Origin: Dactylosporangium sp040689395
Lineage (GTDB): Bacteria; Actinomycetota; Actinomycetes; Mycobacteriales; Micromonosporaceae
Assembly: GCF_040689395.1 (NCBI RefSeq)
Contig: NZ_JBFAZX010000003.1
Span: 186,001 to 250,000, forward strand
DNA: 64,000 bases
Direction: 5' to 3'
Shown: positions 52,010-62,944 of the stretch, piece after piece
Position numbering within the stretch: the first letter of the stretch is position 1
Layout: each line of letters starts with the position of its first letter
Program-made: the position numbers and the translations under genes
Notes under the pieces: generated by a model
The model's input: only the letters and a program-made list of their open reading frames with translations
Told to the model about the DNA's origin: nothing
Databases searched by the model: none

Positions 52010-52318
52010 TTCCGGCAGCTTGATCAACGAGCCGCGGCGAGCGGCGAGGCGCTGCCGCGCAGCACCATCGCTGACGTCCTGCGCAGACCTGCGCTGCCCC
52101 GCGCCGAGGTCCTCGCCGCGGTTGTCCGCGCCTGCGGCGGCGACCGGCAGGAAGTCGACGCCTGGCTGCGGGCGCGCGATCGGCTCGCCGCCGCGACCGC
52201 GCCGGAGCTGTCGTCCCGCGCGACGCCCGATCCGGTCGACGGCGCGGGGGCCGGGACCGGCGGGTCACGACGACGCCTGACACTCGGCCCGTTCAGCATC
52301 ATCGGCGTGGTGGCCCGC
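52010..52318 (+). pseudogene. Remnant of an XRE-family regulator or HTH signalling protein
   Basis: The open stretch reads FRQLDQRAAASGEALPRSTI, ADVLRRPALPRAEVLAAVVR and ACGGDRQEVDAWLRARDRLA in one frame. This is the recognition-helix and linker region of a common actinobacterial XRE/transmembrane HTH family. It then runs into a short hydrophobic patch (LTLGPFSIIGVVA) and breaks. The usual first HTH helices, a start codon and the extracellular domain are missing. The rest of the 52319-52722 interval carries no convincing gene. Confidence 0.6.
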
Positions 52319-52392
52319 TCGTGGTGGGGGTGTGGTCGCTACGGCCGGACCGGGGCGGGTCCTTGCGGACGCCGACGGCGGCCACCGTCGAG

Positions 52393-52428
52393 ATGACCAT
52401 GACCATGACCATGACCATGACCATGACC
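52393..52428. repeat. Six tandem copies of ATGACC
   Basis: A perfect hexanucleotide repeat (36 bp) in a gene-free region. One + frame reads it as Met-Thr repeats, but that frame lacks codon bias and a Shine-Dalgarno. Copy number could vary between isolates. Confidence 0.9.
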
Positions 52429-52722
52429 GTGCACGCGAACGGCGACGGCGTCCTCTCGGGCGCGACCATCAGCATCACGCTGACCGGCGCCGAGCCGGCG
52501 ACCCGGGTTGAGCTGCCCTGCAAAGTCACCGGCCCCGAACTGAGCTGCGGCGTTGGCGTTCGGCGGCGGCCTCGCATCCACCCGTCAACTGATCGGCCGT
52601 ACGTTTCGAGGGTTTCGTACCAATAGATCCCTATGAGCATTTGACGAATGTGGATCTTCCGTTCGGCATTCATAGCTTGATATCAATCTCCGGACACACA
52701 TCCTCCACAACAGGAGTGCGAC

Positions 52723-53526
52723 GTGCGGAGATCCCGACTCGTTACCCTCACCCTGAGCCTGGCGGCCGCCCTCGGCGCCACGTTCGCGGCCGCGGCGCCT
52801 GCCAACGCCGCCGCCACCGACCGCTACGTCGCCCTCGGCGACTCGTATGCCGCCGGTGTCGGCGCCGACAGCTACACCGCCGAGAGCGGCTCGTGCCAGC
52901 GCAGCACCAACGCCTACTCCGCCCTGTACAACGCCAACGTCAAGCCCGCCTCGTACCGCTCGGTCGCCTGCACCGGTGCCACGACGACCGACGTGATCAA
53001 CACCCAGCTCTCGGCCCTGTCGTCGAGCACCACCCTGGTCAGCGTCACCATCGGCGGCAACGACATCGGGTTCACCAGCATCATGACCAGCTGTGTGCTC
53101 TACGGCGAGACCGACTGTGTCGCCGCCGTGCAGGCCGCCGAGAACAAGGTGCGCGGCCAGCTGCCCGCGAAGCTCGCCGACGTCTACAACGGTATCAAGG
53201 GCCGGTCGCCTTCGGCCCGCGTCGTGGTCGTCGGCTACCCGGTCTTCTACCAGCTCGGTACGGTCTGCCTCGGCCTGAGCGCGAACTCCCGCGCGAAGAT
53301 CAACGAGGGTATCAACCTGCTCGACGACGTCACCAAGACGGCCGCCACGGCGGCCGGGTTCAAGTTCGCCGACGTGCGGTCGGTCTTCGTCGGCCACCAG
53401 CTCTGCAGCTTCGGCGAGAAGTGGCTGCACGCGCTCAACTACGCCAGCCTCAATATCTCCTACCACCCGACCGCCGCCGGCCAGTCCGGTGGCCTCTACC
53501 CGGTCTTCCGCTCCGCCGCCGGCTGA
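52723..53526 (+). CDS. Secreted SGNH/GDSL esterase-lipase
   Basis: A 267-aa precursor with a signal peptide ending near APANAAA. SGNH blocks are ALGDSYAAGVG (nucleophile Ser), a Gly in the ACTGATTTDV region, TIGGNDIGF (oxyanion Asn) and NISYHPTAAGQ (catalytic His). Paired cysteines suggest disulfides, as in the Streptomyces SGNH lipases. GTG 52723 has AGGAG about 8 nt upstream. It is monocistronic with a strong terminator. Confidence 0.93.
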   Translation: MRRSRLVTLTLSLAAALGATFAAAAPANAAATDRYVALGDSYAAGVGADSYTAESGSCQRSTNAYSALYNANVKPASYRSVACTGATTTDVINTQLSALSSSTTLVSVTIGGNDIGFTSIMTSCVLYGETDCVAAVQAAENKVRGQLPAKLADVYNGIKGRSPSARVVVVGYPVFYQLGTVCLGLSANSRAKINEGINLLDDVTKTAATAAGFKFADVRSVFVGHQLCSFGEKWLHALNYASLNISYHPTAAGQSGGLYPVFRSAAG

Positions 53527-53533
53527 CCGGCGC

Positions 53534-53568
53534 CCTTGTCCGGGCGGGTCCGGCCCGCCCGGACAAGG
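53534..53568 (+). terminator. Intrinsic terminator of the SGNH esterase gene
   Basis: A perfect 15-bp stem (CCTTGTCCGGGCGGG and complement) around a 5-nt loop, starting 8 nt after the stop codon. Confidence 0.85.
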
Positions 53569-53704
53569 ACTGTCAACTTCTACCCGTCCCGGCGCATCGA
53601 TCGTTTGGGCGCAAACGAGGACTGTTCGGTCGGGAATGAGCCGGTCGACGCGACGGTACTATCTACGTCCGCAGGCCGACCGACCCGCCGACAGGGGGAA
53701 CGGG

Positions 53705-55060
53705 ATGATCGATACGATGCCGCCGGCCGGGTCGGCGGCGGGTGGAACCGTGACCCGGATCTCCGTCGCGTTCGCCGGCGAGGGGTCGGGGGAGGACGAG
53801 CTGTCCTGGGGCCAGCGTGAGATCTGGGAGGCGCTGGTCGCACAGCGCGGCTGGATGCCGATGGGCGGCACGCTGCCCCTGCCGCCCGGGCACGCTGTCG
53901 AGGACACCGTCGAGCGGCTGCGCTATCTGATGTCCCGATACCAGTCGATGCGCACCCGGCTGCGGTTCGCGGCGGACGGCACGCCACGGCAGGTGGTGCA
54001 CGACTCCGGCGAGATCACCCTGGAGGTCGTCGAGGCCGGCCCGGCGGACCCCTACGAGGTCGCCCTGGCCGTACAGCTGCGGTATGAGCAGACCGAATAC
54101 GACTTCACCAGCGAGTGGCCGATGCGGATGGCCGTGGTGCAGCGGGACGGCACGCCGACGCACCTGGTGGCCATCATGACCCACTTCGTCATGGACGGCG
54201 GCGGCGCGGCGATCATGCTGGCCGAGGAGGAGCGGCACGAGACCGCCCCGGTGCAAGGGATGCAGGCCCTGGAGCAGGTCCAATGGCAGCGCTCGCCGGC
54301 CGGGCAGCGGCTGAGCGGCGCGGCGATTCGCTACTGGGAGTCCACGCTGCGGACCATCCCGGCGCGCCGGATCGCCGGGGCGGGAGATCCGCAGACGCCG
54401 CGATACTGGCGGGGCGAGTTCAGCTCGGCAGCACTCCCGCTCGCCGTGCAGTCGATCGCGGCCCGGACGCAGGTGGACGCGACCACGGTGATGCTGACCG
54501 CCTGCGCGGTGGCGTCGGTGCGCATCTGCGGCGTCAACCCGGTAGTGACCCGGCTGGTTTCGAGCAACCGCTTCCGCCCGGGCCTGGCCGAGGTCGTGGG
54601 ACCGGTGTCGCAGAGCGCGCTGTGTGCGATGGACGTGGCCGACCTGCCGTTCGACGAGGCTTTGGAGCGGGTCCGGCGGGCGTCGGTGCTGGCATACAAG
54701 CACGGGTACTACGACCGGGCCCGGCTGGAGGAGATCACCGCGGCGATCGCGCGTGAGCGGGGCCCGGAGTTCGACCTCGACTGGTTCTACAACAACCGCC
54801 GGGGCCCGGTCGACCCGAGCCCGGTCGACCCGTCGCTGGTGCTGGCGGCGCTGCCGCGCTCGGTGCTGCGCTGGACGATCAAACGCGACGAGGTTTATGC
54901 GCGGATGTTTCTCAACGTCGACGACGAGTCGGCGGAGACGGTACGACTGCGTATCGAGATCGACACCCACCATGTGTCGCCCGCGGCGGCCGAGGCGCTG
55001 CTGCGCGCCATGGAGGAGGTAGCGGTCGAGGCGGCGATCGGCGAAGTCGCCACGGCGTGA
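53705..55060 (+). CDS. Stand-alone NRPS-type condensation domain protein
   Basis: A 451-aa single condensation (C) domain without adenylation or carrier domains. Core motifs are LSWGQREIW (C1-like) and MTHFVMDGGG, corresponding to HHxxxDG with the first His replaced by Thr but the catalytic second His and the Asp-Gly kept. VSSNRFRPGLAEVVGPVSQS is the later C-domain motif region. Free C domains can form amide or ester bonds in small-molecule pathways, but no partner genes are visible nearby. ATG 53705 has a GGGGGAAC Shine-Dalgarno. Confidence 0.85.
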   Translation: MIDTMPPAGSAAGGTVTRISVAFAGEGSGEDELSWGQREIWEALVAQRGWMPMGGTLPLPPGHAVEDTVERLRYLMSRYQSMRTRLRFAADGTPRQVVHDSGEITLEVVEAGPADPYEVALAVQLRYEQTEYDFTSEWPMRMAVVQRDGTPTHLVAIMTHFVMDGGGAAIMLAEEERHETAPVQGMQALEQVQWQRSPAGQRLSGAAIRYWESTLRTIPARRIAGAGDPQTPRYWRGEFSSAALPLAVQSIAARTQVDATTVMLTACAVASVRICGVNPVVTRLVSSNRFRPGLAEVVGPVSQSALCAMDVADLPFDEALERVRRASVLAYKHGYYDRARLEEITAAIARERGPEFDLDWFYNNRRGPVDPSPVDPSLVLAALPRSVLRWTIKRDEVYARMFLNVDDESAETVRLRIEIDTHHVSPAAAEALLRAMEEVAVEAAIGEVATA

Positions 55061-55106
55061 CTCCGGATCGACGTGTGACTGAAGGGTCACCCGCCGTGCA
55101 GGCCGG

Positions 55107-55518
55107 TGGGCAGACCGCCTGGCGTCGCTTGGCACGCCCGGCGCCGCGGCGACCAGCTCCAAGGCGCCGGAGCCGAAGGACGTACTCCTGGGTTCGTTGT
55201 CGGAGTATGAGAAGGGCGTGGTCGCGGCGGAGTTCTCCGGGCTCGACGGCTCCGGGCACGCCACGATCGACGCATCCAAGAAGCAGGCGCACCTCAAGTT
55301 GACCTCCATCACCCCCGAGGTGAAGGTGACGTTGGAGGTGCTGGTGATCGAGCCGGCTCACCGAACTGCTCATCGACGTTCCGGCCGCGGGCGACAAGAA
55401 GGCACACCAGCTCAAGCTGACCGTGACCGGGTACGGGACCGTGACGGTGCCGGCCAAGCCCACCGGTAAGGCAGTGATCGAGGCTCCGGCCAACGTGTAC
55501 GAGTTCCTCAACGGCTGA
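55107..55518 (+). pseudogene. Frameshifted gene of unknown function
   Basis: Two frames carry coherent protein-like sequence. SSKAPEPKDVLLGSLSEYEK to EVKVTLEVLVIEP reads in one frame. LTELLIDVPAAGDKKAHQLK to the end (APANVYEFLNG, stop at 55518) reads in another. A one-base change near 55355 joins them into one beta-rich protein of ~135 residues. No start codon or signal peptide is visible in frame upstream, so the 5' end is also lost. I do not recognise the family. Confidence 0.5.
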
Positions 55519-55583
55519 TTCCACCGGCCCGGCGGCGCCCGCATCCAAGTGCGAGCGCCGCCGGCCGTCATCGGGACCGCGGG

Positions 55584-56594
55584 TCAGCCGATCAGGACGA
55601 GCCCGGTGAGCGACACGCCCGCCAGCACCACCGTGCCGAGCACCCCGGCGCTGAGCGCGCGCCAACCGCCCCGGGCGACGCTGCTCAGGTCGACCGCGGT
55701 ACCGAGGGCGAACATCGCCGCGGCGAGCATGAGGCCCGACGCGGTCGCCGCGTCGTGGAGGACCGCGTCCGGCAACAGGCCGGTGCTGCGTACCGCGACC
55801 ATGGCCATGAAGCCGACGACGAACCAGGGCAGGACCGGCGGGCGCGCGCCGGCGGCGTCGCGACGAGTCGCGGCGACCACGGCGACGAGCGGCGCGAGCA
55901 GCAGGACCCGGCACAGCTTCGCCACGACCGCGACGGTCAGCGCCGCCGCGCCGGCCATGCCACCGATCGCCACCACCTGGCCGACCTCGTGCACGCTCGT
56001 GCCGGCCCACAGGCCGAGCGTCGTCTCGTCCAGCCCGAGCAGCATCCCGAGCGCCGGCAGCGCGGCCAGGCAGAGCGTGCCGAGCACGGTCACCACCGCG
56101 ACGGCGGTGACCACGTCCTCCTCGTCACCGTCGCTCACCTGCTTCATCGCGGCCACGGCCGAGGCGCCGCAGATGGAGACGCCGGTGGCGATCAGCAGGG
56201 CGCGCGCCGGGCTCAGGCCCAGCAGCCGCCCGCACCAGCGGGTGACCACGAAGGCGGTGCCGACGCTGAGCAGGATGACGGCGACGGCGCCGACGCCGAG
56301 CTGCCGGACGTCCGACACGGCCAGCTGCAGGCCGAGCGGGACCACCCCGGCTCGCAGCAGGGTCCGTGACGCGAACGTGAGCCCGTCCCGCAGCCGGGCG
56401 TGGTAGCCGCCGAGGCCGCGGACGAGAATGCCGAGTACGACCGCCACCACCACCGGGCTGGCCGCGCTGCCGGCGACGCGGTTGACGGCGTAGCCGGCCA
56501 CCGCAGCGGCCGCCGCGGCGAGCAGACCAGGGGCCGCGGCGCGGATGTGGCGCGCCCGGTCGGTGGCCCGGCTCGTCCGGTCCTCGATGTACAC
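55584..56594 (-). CDS. YeiH-family (UPF0324) putative sulfate/anion exporter
   Basis: A 336-aa protein with ~10 membrane helices. Family marks are GVSICGASAVAAMKQV (the conserved intramembrane motif) and LWAGTSVHEVGQVVAIGG. GTG 56594 (MYIEDRTSRATD) has GAGGGG about 8 nt upstream; the longer frame upstream is not membrane-like. It is divergent from a LysR regulator, as yeiH and yeiE are in enterobacteria, which suggests sulfite or anion efflux under LysR control. Confidence 0.87.
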   Translation of the reverse strand: MYIEDRTSRATDRARHIRAAAPGLLAAAAAAVAGYAVNRVAGSAASPVVVAVVLGILVRGLGGYHARLRDGLTFASRTLLRAGVVPLGLQLAVSDVRQLGVGAVAVILLSVGTAFVVTRWCGRLLGLSPARALLIATGVSICGASAVAAMKQVSDGDEEDVVTAVAVVTVLGTLCLAALPALGMLLGLDETTLGLWAGTSVHEVGQVVAIGGMAGAAALTVAVVAKLCRVLLLAPLVAVVAATRRDAAGARPPVLPWFVVGFMAMVAVRSTGLLPDAVLHDAATASGLMLAAAMFALGTAVDLSSVARGGWRALSAGVLGTVVLAGVSLTGLVLIG

Positions 56595-56697
56595 CTGGCG
56601 CCCCTCTTCCCAAGTCCGCCCGAGTCCGTCTGCCGCGGGTGGTGTTCTCAGGGTGTACCCGCCGGGGCGGGGCGGGTAGCCGCCGGTCGCGCGCCAC

Positions 56698-56718
56698 CTC
56701 ATAGCCTGTGGCTATGAG
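56698..56718. promoter_or_regulatory. Palindrome at the LysR start codon
   Basis: Perfect 9-bp arms CTCATAGCC and GGCTATGAG separated by TGT overlap the ATG of the LysR gene (56714). This is the expected kind of autoregulatory site of a LysR regulator that also governs the divergent yeiH-like gene. Confidence 0.75.
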
Positions 56719-57660
56719 TGGACTTCCCGATCTGGAGTCACTGCGGCTGCTGGTGCGGGTGGCGGAGTTGGGCAGTCTCGGCCAGGCCGCCCGGGCACTG
56801 GGGATGACCCAGCCGTCGGCGACGAAGCGACTCGCCTCGCTGGAACGCCGGGCGGGCCTGCCGCTGCTGGTGCGCACGCCCCGCGGCTCGGGGCTGACGA
56901 ACGACGGCCGGGTGGTGGTGGACTGGTCCGTACGGCTGCTGGAGGCCGCCGACGAGTTCCAGGCCAGCCTGACCGCGCTCCGGGAGGCGCGGGCGGCCCA
57001 GTTGCGCGTCGCCGCGAGCATGACGGTCGCCGAGGCGCTGCTGCCGGGCTGGCTGCACAAGCTGGGGTTGCGCGAGCCGGACGTGCGGGTCGGCCTGACC
57101 GTCGTCAACTCCACGGAGGTGGCCCGGCTGCTGCTGGCCGGCGAGACCATCGACATCGGCTTCGTGGAGGGTCCGTCGGTTCCGGCCGGGCTCGGGCAGC
57201 GGCCCGTGGGCTACGACGAGCTCATCGTGGTGGTGGCTCCGCGGCATCCGTGGGCGCGCCGCCGCCGGTCGTTGCAGGCGAGCGAACTGGCCGCCACCCG
57301 GCTGGTCGTGCGGGAGGTCGGCTCCGGCACGCGGGACACGCTCGAGCTGGCCCTGCGCCGGCTCGACCCGGTGCCCGCGCAGCTGGCGCTCGGCTCCAAC
57401 GCGGCGGTGAAGGGCGCGGCCATGGCGGGCAGCGCACCGGCGGTGCTCAGCCGGTACGCGGTCGAGGCCGAACTGGCCGCGGGGCAGTTGGTGGCCGTGC
57501 CCGTGGTGGACCTGTCGCTGGTGCGCACCCTGCGCGCCGTCTGGCCGCGCGGTCGTCGACTGACCGGCGCGGCCACGGCGTTGTTGCAGGTGATCGAGGT
57601 GTCGGGCGGGCCGCAGCGGGTGCGGCGGGGAGGCCGTGGTGACCGGACCGGACCTCCGGC

Positions 57661-57664
<4 letters not shown>
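56714..57664 (+). CDS. LysR-family transcriptional regulator (YeiE-like position)
   Basis: A 316-aa protein. The N-terminal HTH is SLGQAARALGMTQPSATKRL (residues ~22-41). The C-terminal periplasmic-binding-like effector domain contains LRVAASMTVAEALLPGWLHK and VREVGSGTRDTLELAL. ATG 56714 and GTG 56708 are both possible. The operator palindrome overlaps this start. The last 4 nt overlap the end of the convergent malate synthase gene. Confidence 0.9.
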
Positions 57665-60536
<2,872 letters not shown>

Positions 60537-60604
60537 CGTGTGCCCCCTCGATCGCTGGTGGTTACACCCCCACGGTCACACGGTCACGATCGGCCGGTCG
60601 AGAG

Positions 60605-60657
60605 ACGCAAACAGCCAAGTCCTGCGAAGTTGTGCAGCCAGTTCGCTAATTTGCGAA
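60605..60657. promoter_or_regulatory. Candidate RamB-binding dyads between aceA and ramB
   Basis: A perfect dyad TTCGC-N6-GCGAA lies at 60642-60657. A related TGCGAAGTTGTGCA lies at 60623-60636 and a CGCAAAC half-site at 60606. They resemble the GCAAA/TTTGC-type RamB sites known from Corynebacterium and sit in the shared control region of aceA and the regulator gene. Confidence 0.6.
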
Positions 60658-60696
60658 GCCCTGGATTGACATCGGTGTTATATCTGGACTCAGCGG

Positions 60697-62172
60697 ATGC
60701 AACTGGAGGTGGGAGCGATCGCCAAAATCTTCGCCGGCGCGCGCCTGCGGCGGCTGCGGGAGCAACGCGGACTGAGCCAGACGGACCTCGCCCGCCACCT
60801 GAGCATCTCGCCCAGCTATCTCAACCAGATCGAGCATGACATCCGGCCGCTGACCGCGCCGGTGCTCATCCGGGTCACTGAGCTCTTCGGCGTCGAGCCG
60901 ACCGTCTTCGCTCCCCACGACACTCTGCACCTGGTTGCCGGCCTGCGGGAGGCGCTCGCCGGCACGAGCGGCATCGCGGATCTCACCGAGTTCGCCTCCC
61001 GGCTGCCGGAACTCGCCGAATCGGTGATCGAGCTGCACCGCCGGTATCGTCAGGTCGCCGATCAGCTCACCGAGCTCGTCGGCGACCGCGGCCAGCTGGG
61101 CCGCAGCCCGCACGACCAGGTGACCGATTTCTTCTACCGGCGGCAGAACTACGTGCCGCACCTGGACGAGGCGGCCGAGGCGCTCGCGGCGCGCATGCGG
61201 CTGCGCCGCGGCGAGGTCCGCGCCGGACTCGAGGAACGGCTGGTCGGGCGGCACGGCGTGCGGGTCTCGCCCGAGGACGCCGAATCGCTGGGCGGCGACC
61301 TGCATCGGTATCAGCCGTTCAGCCGGACACTGCACCTGTCCACGTCCCTGCGTGCCGGACAGGAAGCGATGCGGATGGCCGCGCAGCTGGCCCTGCTGGA
61401 GTACGCGGACGTGATCGACGAGCTCGTCGAGGAGGAGCACTTCGACGACGTGCAGACGCAGATCCTCACCCGGGTCGGCCTTGCGAACTACTTCGCCGCC
61501 GCGCTGATCCTGCCGTACGAGCAGTTCCTGAGCGCCGCGGAAGCCCGCCGGTACGACATCGATCTGCTCACCGAGCACTTCGCGATGGGCTGGGAGACGG
61601 TCTGCCACCGCCTCAGCACGCTGCAACGCCCACGGGCGCGCGGCGTGCCGTTCTCCTTCGTCCGCGTCGACCGGGCCGGCAACATGTCCAAGCGCCAGTC
61701 GGCCACCGGCTTCCCGTTCTCCCGCACCGGTGGCACCTGTCCACTGTGGAACGTCTACGAGGCGTTCAGCTCTCCCGGCCGCGCGGTGACCCAGATCGCG
61801 GCGATGCCCGACGGGCAGCGATACCTGTGGATCGCCCGCACGGTCACCCGGCACCACGGCGGCTACGGCCAGCCCGGCAAGGTCTACGCGATCGCGCTCG
61901 GTTGCGAGATCAAGCACGCCGGCCGCCTGGTCTACTCGACCGGCATGGACCTGCACGACGCCGAGGCCGCCATGCCGATCGGGCCCGGCTGCAAGACCTG
62001 CGAACGGTCGAACTGCCCGCAGCGAGCCGCCGCACCGATCAGCCGGCAGCTCGATCTGGACGAGAACCGCAGCACCTTCATCCCGTACCCGTTGAAGGGC
62101 CCACCGGCGGGACGACCGGAGGCGAAATCGGAGACGGGCAGGTCAGCGGGGCCGCCGGCGCCGGCGGCATAG
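60697..62172 (+). CDS. ramB: RamB-type transcriptional regulator (short-chain fatty acyl regulator)
   Basis: A 491-aa protein. The N-terminal XRE HTH is LSQTDLARHLSISPSYLNQI, residues ~26-45. A long middle domain resembles the ImmA/IrrE peptidase-like fold. The C-terminal cysteine motif CKTCERSNCPQRAAAP is typical of ScfR/RamB proteins. In relatives RamB represses aceA, aceB and acetate genes and represses itself. ATG 60697 lacks a Shine-Dalgarno, and GTG 60709 is an alternative; either would give a near-leaderless message after the TTGACA at 60666. Confidence 0.9.
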   Translation: MQLEVGAIAKIFAGARLRRLREQRGLSQTDLARHLSISPSYLNQIEHDIRPLTAPVLIRVTELFGVEPTVFAPHDTLHLVAGLREALAGTSGIADLTEFASRLPELAESVIELHRRYRQVADQLTELVGDRGQLGRSPHDQVTDFFYRRQNYVPHLDEAAEALAARMRLRRGEVRAGLEERLVGRHGVRVSPEDAESLGGDLHRYQPFSRTLHLSTSLRAGQEAMRMAAQLALLEYADVIDELVEEEHFDDVQTQILTRVGLANYFAAALILPYEQFLSAAEARRYDIDLLTEHFAMGWETVCHRLSTLQRPRARGVPFSFVRVDRAGNMSKRQSATGFPFSRTGGTCPLWNVYEAFSSPGRAVTQIAAMPDGQRYLWIARTVTRHHGGYGQPGKVYAIALGCEIKHAGRLVYSTGMDLHDAEAAMPIGPGCKTCERSNCPQRAAAPISRQLDLDENRSTFIPYPLKGPPAGRPEAKSETGRSAGPPAPAA

Positions 62173-62186
62173 CCGCCGCGAGCCGG

Positions 62187-62597
62187 TCACGTCTCGGCGG
62201 TACGCGGGCGGCTACCCGCCGGCCTGGCCCGCGACAGCCCGGTCCGCCGCGCCGCCGTCGCCGGCGCGGCCGCCACCGGGGTCGCCGCCCGCGGCAGGTC
62301 CAGCTCGCCCGACACGTGTCCGCCCACCACGACGAGCTGGTCCAGCAGGTCCGCCAGGTGCGGCGTCGCGGCGCGGTAGAAGATCCGGGTGCCGTCACGG
62401 CGGGAGTCGACGATGCCCGCCTCGCGCAGCCTCGCCAGATGCTGTGACACCGCGGCCACGTTCGCGCCGATCAACTCGGCCAGTTCACCCACCGAGTGCT
62501 CACGTGCGGCCAATGCCCACACCAGCCGTAGCCGGGTCGGCTCGGCCAGCGCCCGCAGCACATCCATCATCGGCCCGAATTGTTCTTGCCCCACCAC
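62187..62597 (-). CDS. ArsR/SmtB-family repressor without the classical metal-site cysteines
   Basis: A 136-aa protein. The winged HTH is HSVGELAELIGANVAAVSQH, then LARLREAGIVDSRRDGTRIF. The ELCVCDL metal motif of ArsR is absent (here SVGELAEL), and the protein has no cysteine, so any inducer is bound elsewhere (His/Asp sites such as VVVGGH) or is not a metal. The C-terminal tail is Ala/Pro/Arg-rich. The start is the GTG at 62597. It is divergent from the ABC permease transcript, with a perfect palindrome between them. Confidence 0.88.
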   Translation of the reverse strand: MVGQEQFGPMMDVLRALAEPTRLRLVWALAAREHSVGELAELIGANVAAVSQHLARLREAGIVDSRRDGTRIFYRAATPHLADLLDQLVVVGGHVSGELDLPRAATPVAAAPATAARRTGLSRARPAGSRPRTAET

Positions 62598-62652
62598 GCG
62601 ACAAAACCTAGCGCCGTCGGATCGTCACGTCATCCGTACCGGCTCGCGATGG

Positions 62653-62678
62653 CATACTTGCGTGTTGACGCAAGTATG
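62653..62678. promoter_or_regulatory. ArsR-type operator palindrome
   Basis: Perfect 11-bp arms, CATACTTGCGT and ACGCAAGTATG, flank GTTG in the divergent control region of the ArsR gene and the permease transcript. The length and symmetry suit an ArsR/SmtB dimer site. Confidence 0.85.
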
Positions 62679-62730
62679 TGGCACACTCCATGACGGCCCT
62701 TGCTGGATCGGCTGGAGGAGGTGACTGGAC

Positions 62731-62787
62731 ATGCGCAGTTGTGACCCTCCCTCCAGTCGTCGTCCCCGGCCGCGAAGCGCCGTCTGA
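62731..62787 (+). CDS. 18-codon upstream ORF (possible leader peptide)
   Basis: ATG 62731 encodes MRSCDPPSSRRPRPRSAV and has an exceptionally strong Shine-Dalgarno (GGAGGAGGT at 62714-62722, 8 nt spacing). The TGA lies in the loop of the hairpin described next. Such short, well-initiated frames ahead of transporter genes can act as attenuators. It is only a candidate, because a good ribosome site in GC-rich DNA may arise by chance. Confidence 0.4.
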   Translation: MRSCDPPSSRRPRPRSAV

Positions 62788-62808
62788 CATTCGGCGCACC
62801 GCCGGGGA
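62763..62808 (+). promoter_or_regulatory. Two-tier hairpin in the permease leader
   Basis: The outer stem is TCCCCGGC/GCCGGGGA and the inner stem GCGCC/GGCGC (62777-62781 with 62793-62797), with the uORF stop in its loop. No U-run follows. A ribosome translating the uORF would open the left arm. The remaining leader, 62809-62944, shows no other obvious element. Confidence 0.5.
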
Positions 62809-62944
62809 TGCCCTCGACCTGACGTGACCGCGTCCGTTATCGCGCCGTCATGTCGTCACGTCGCGTGCTGGTCGGGCGGGCTGCCCGATTTCGCCGCCTC
62901 CGGGCGGTCTCCGGTGTTTGAATCCTCCCCATAGGGGGCTGTTC

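Noticed and set aside
52321..52626. A Met-Thr repeat protein starting at 52321
   Set aside because: The frame begins without a ribosome site and depends on a hexanucleotide repeat; it was kept only as part of a decayed region.
54912..55571. A minus-strand frame between the condensation gene and yeiH-like gene
   Set aside because: Its composition is that of a shadow frame. The + strand fragments have better protein character, although they are themselves frameshifted.
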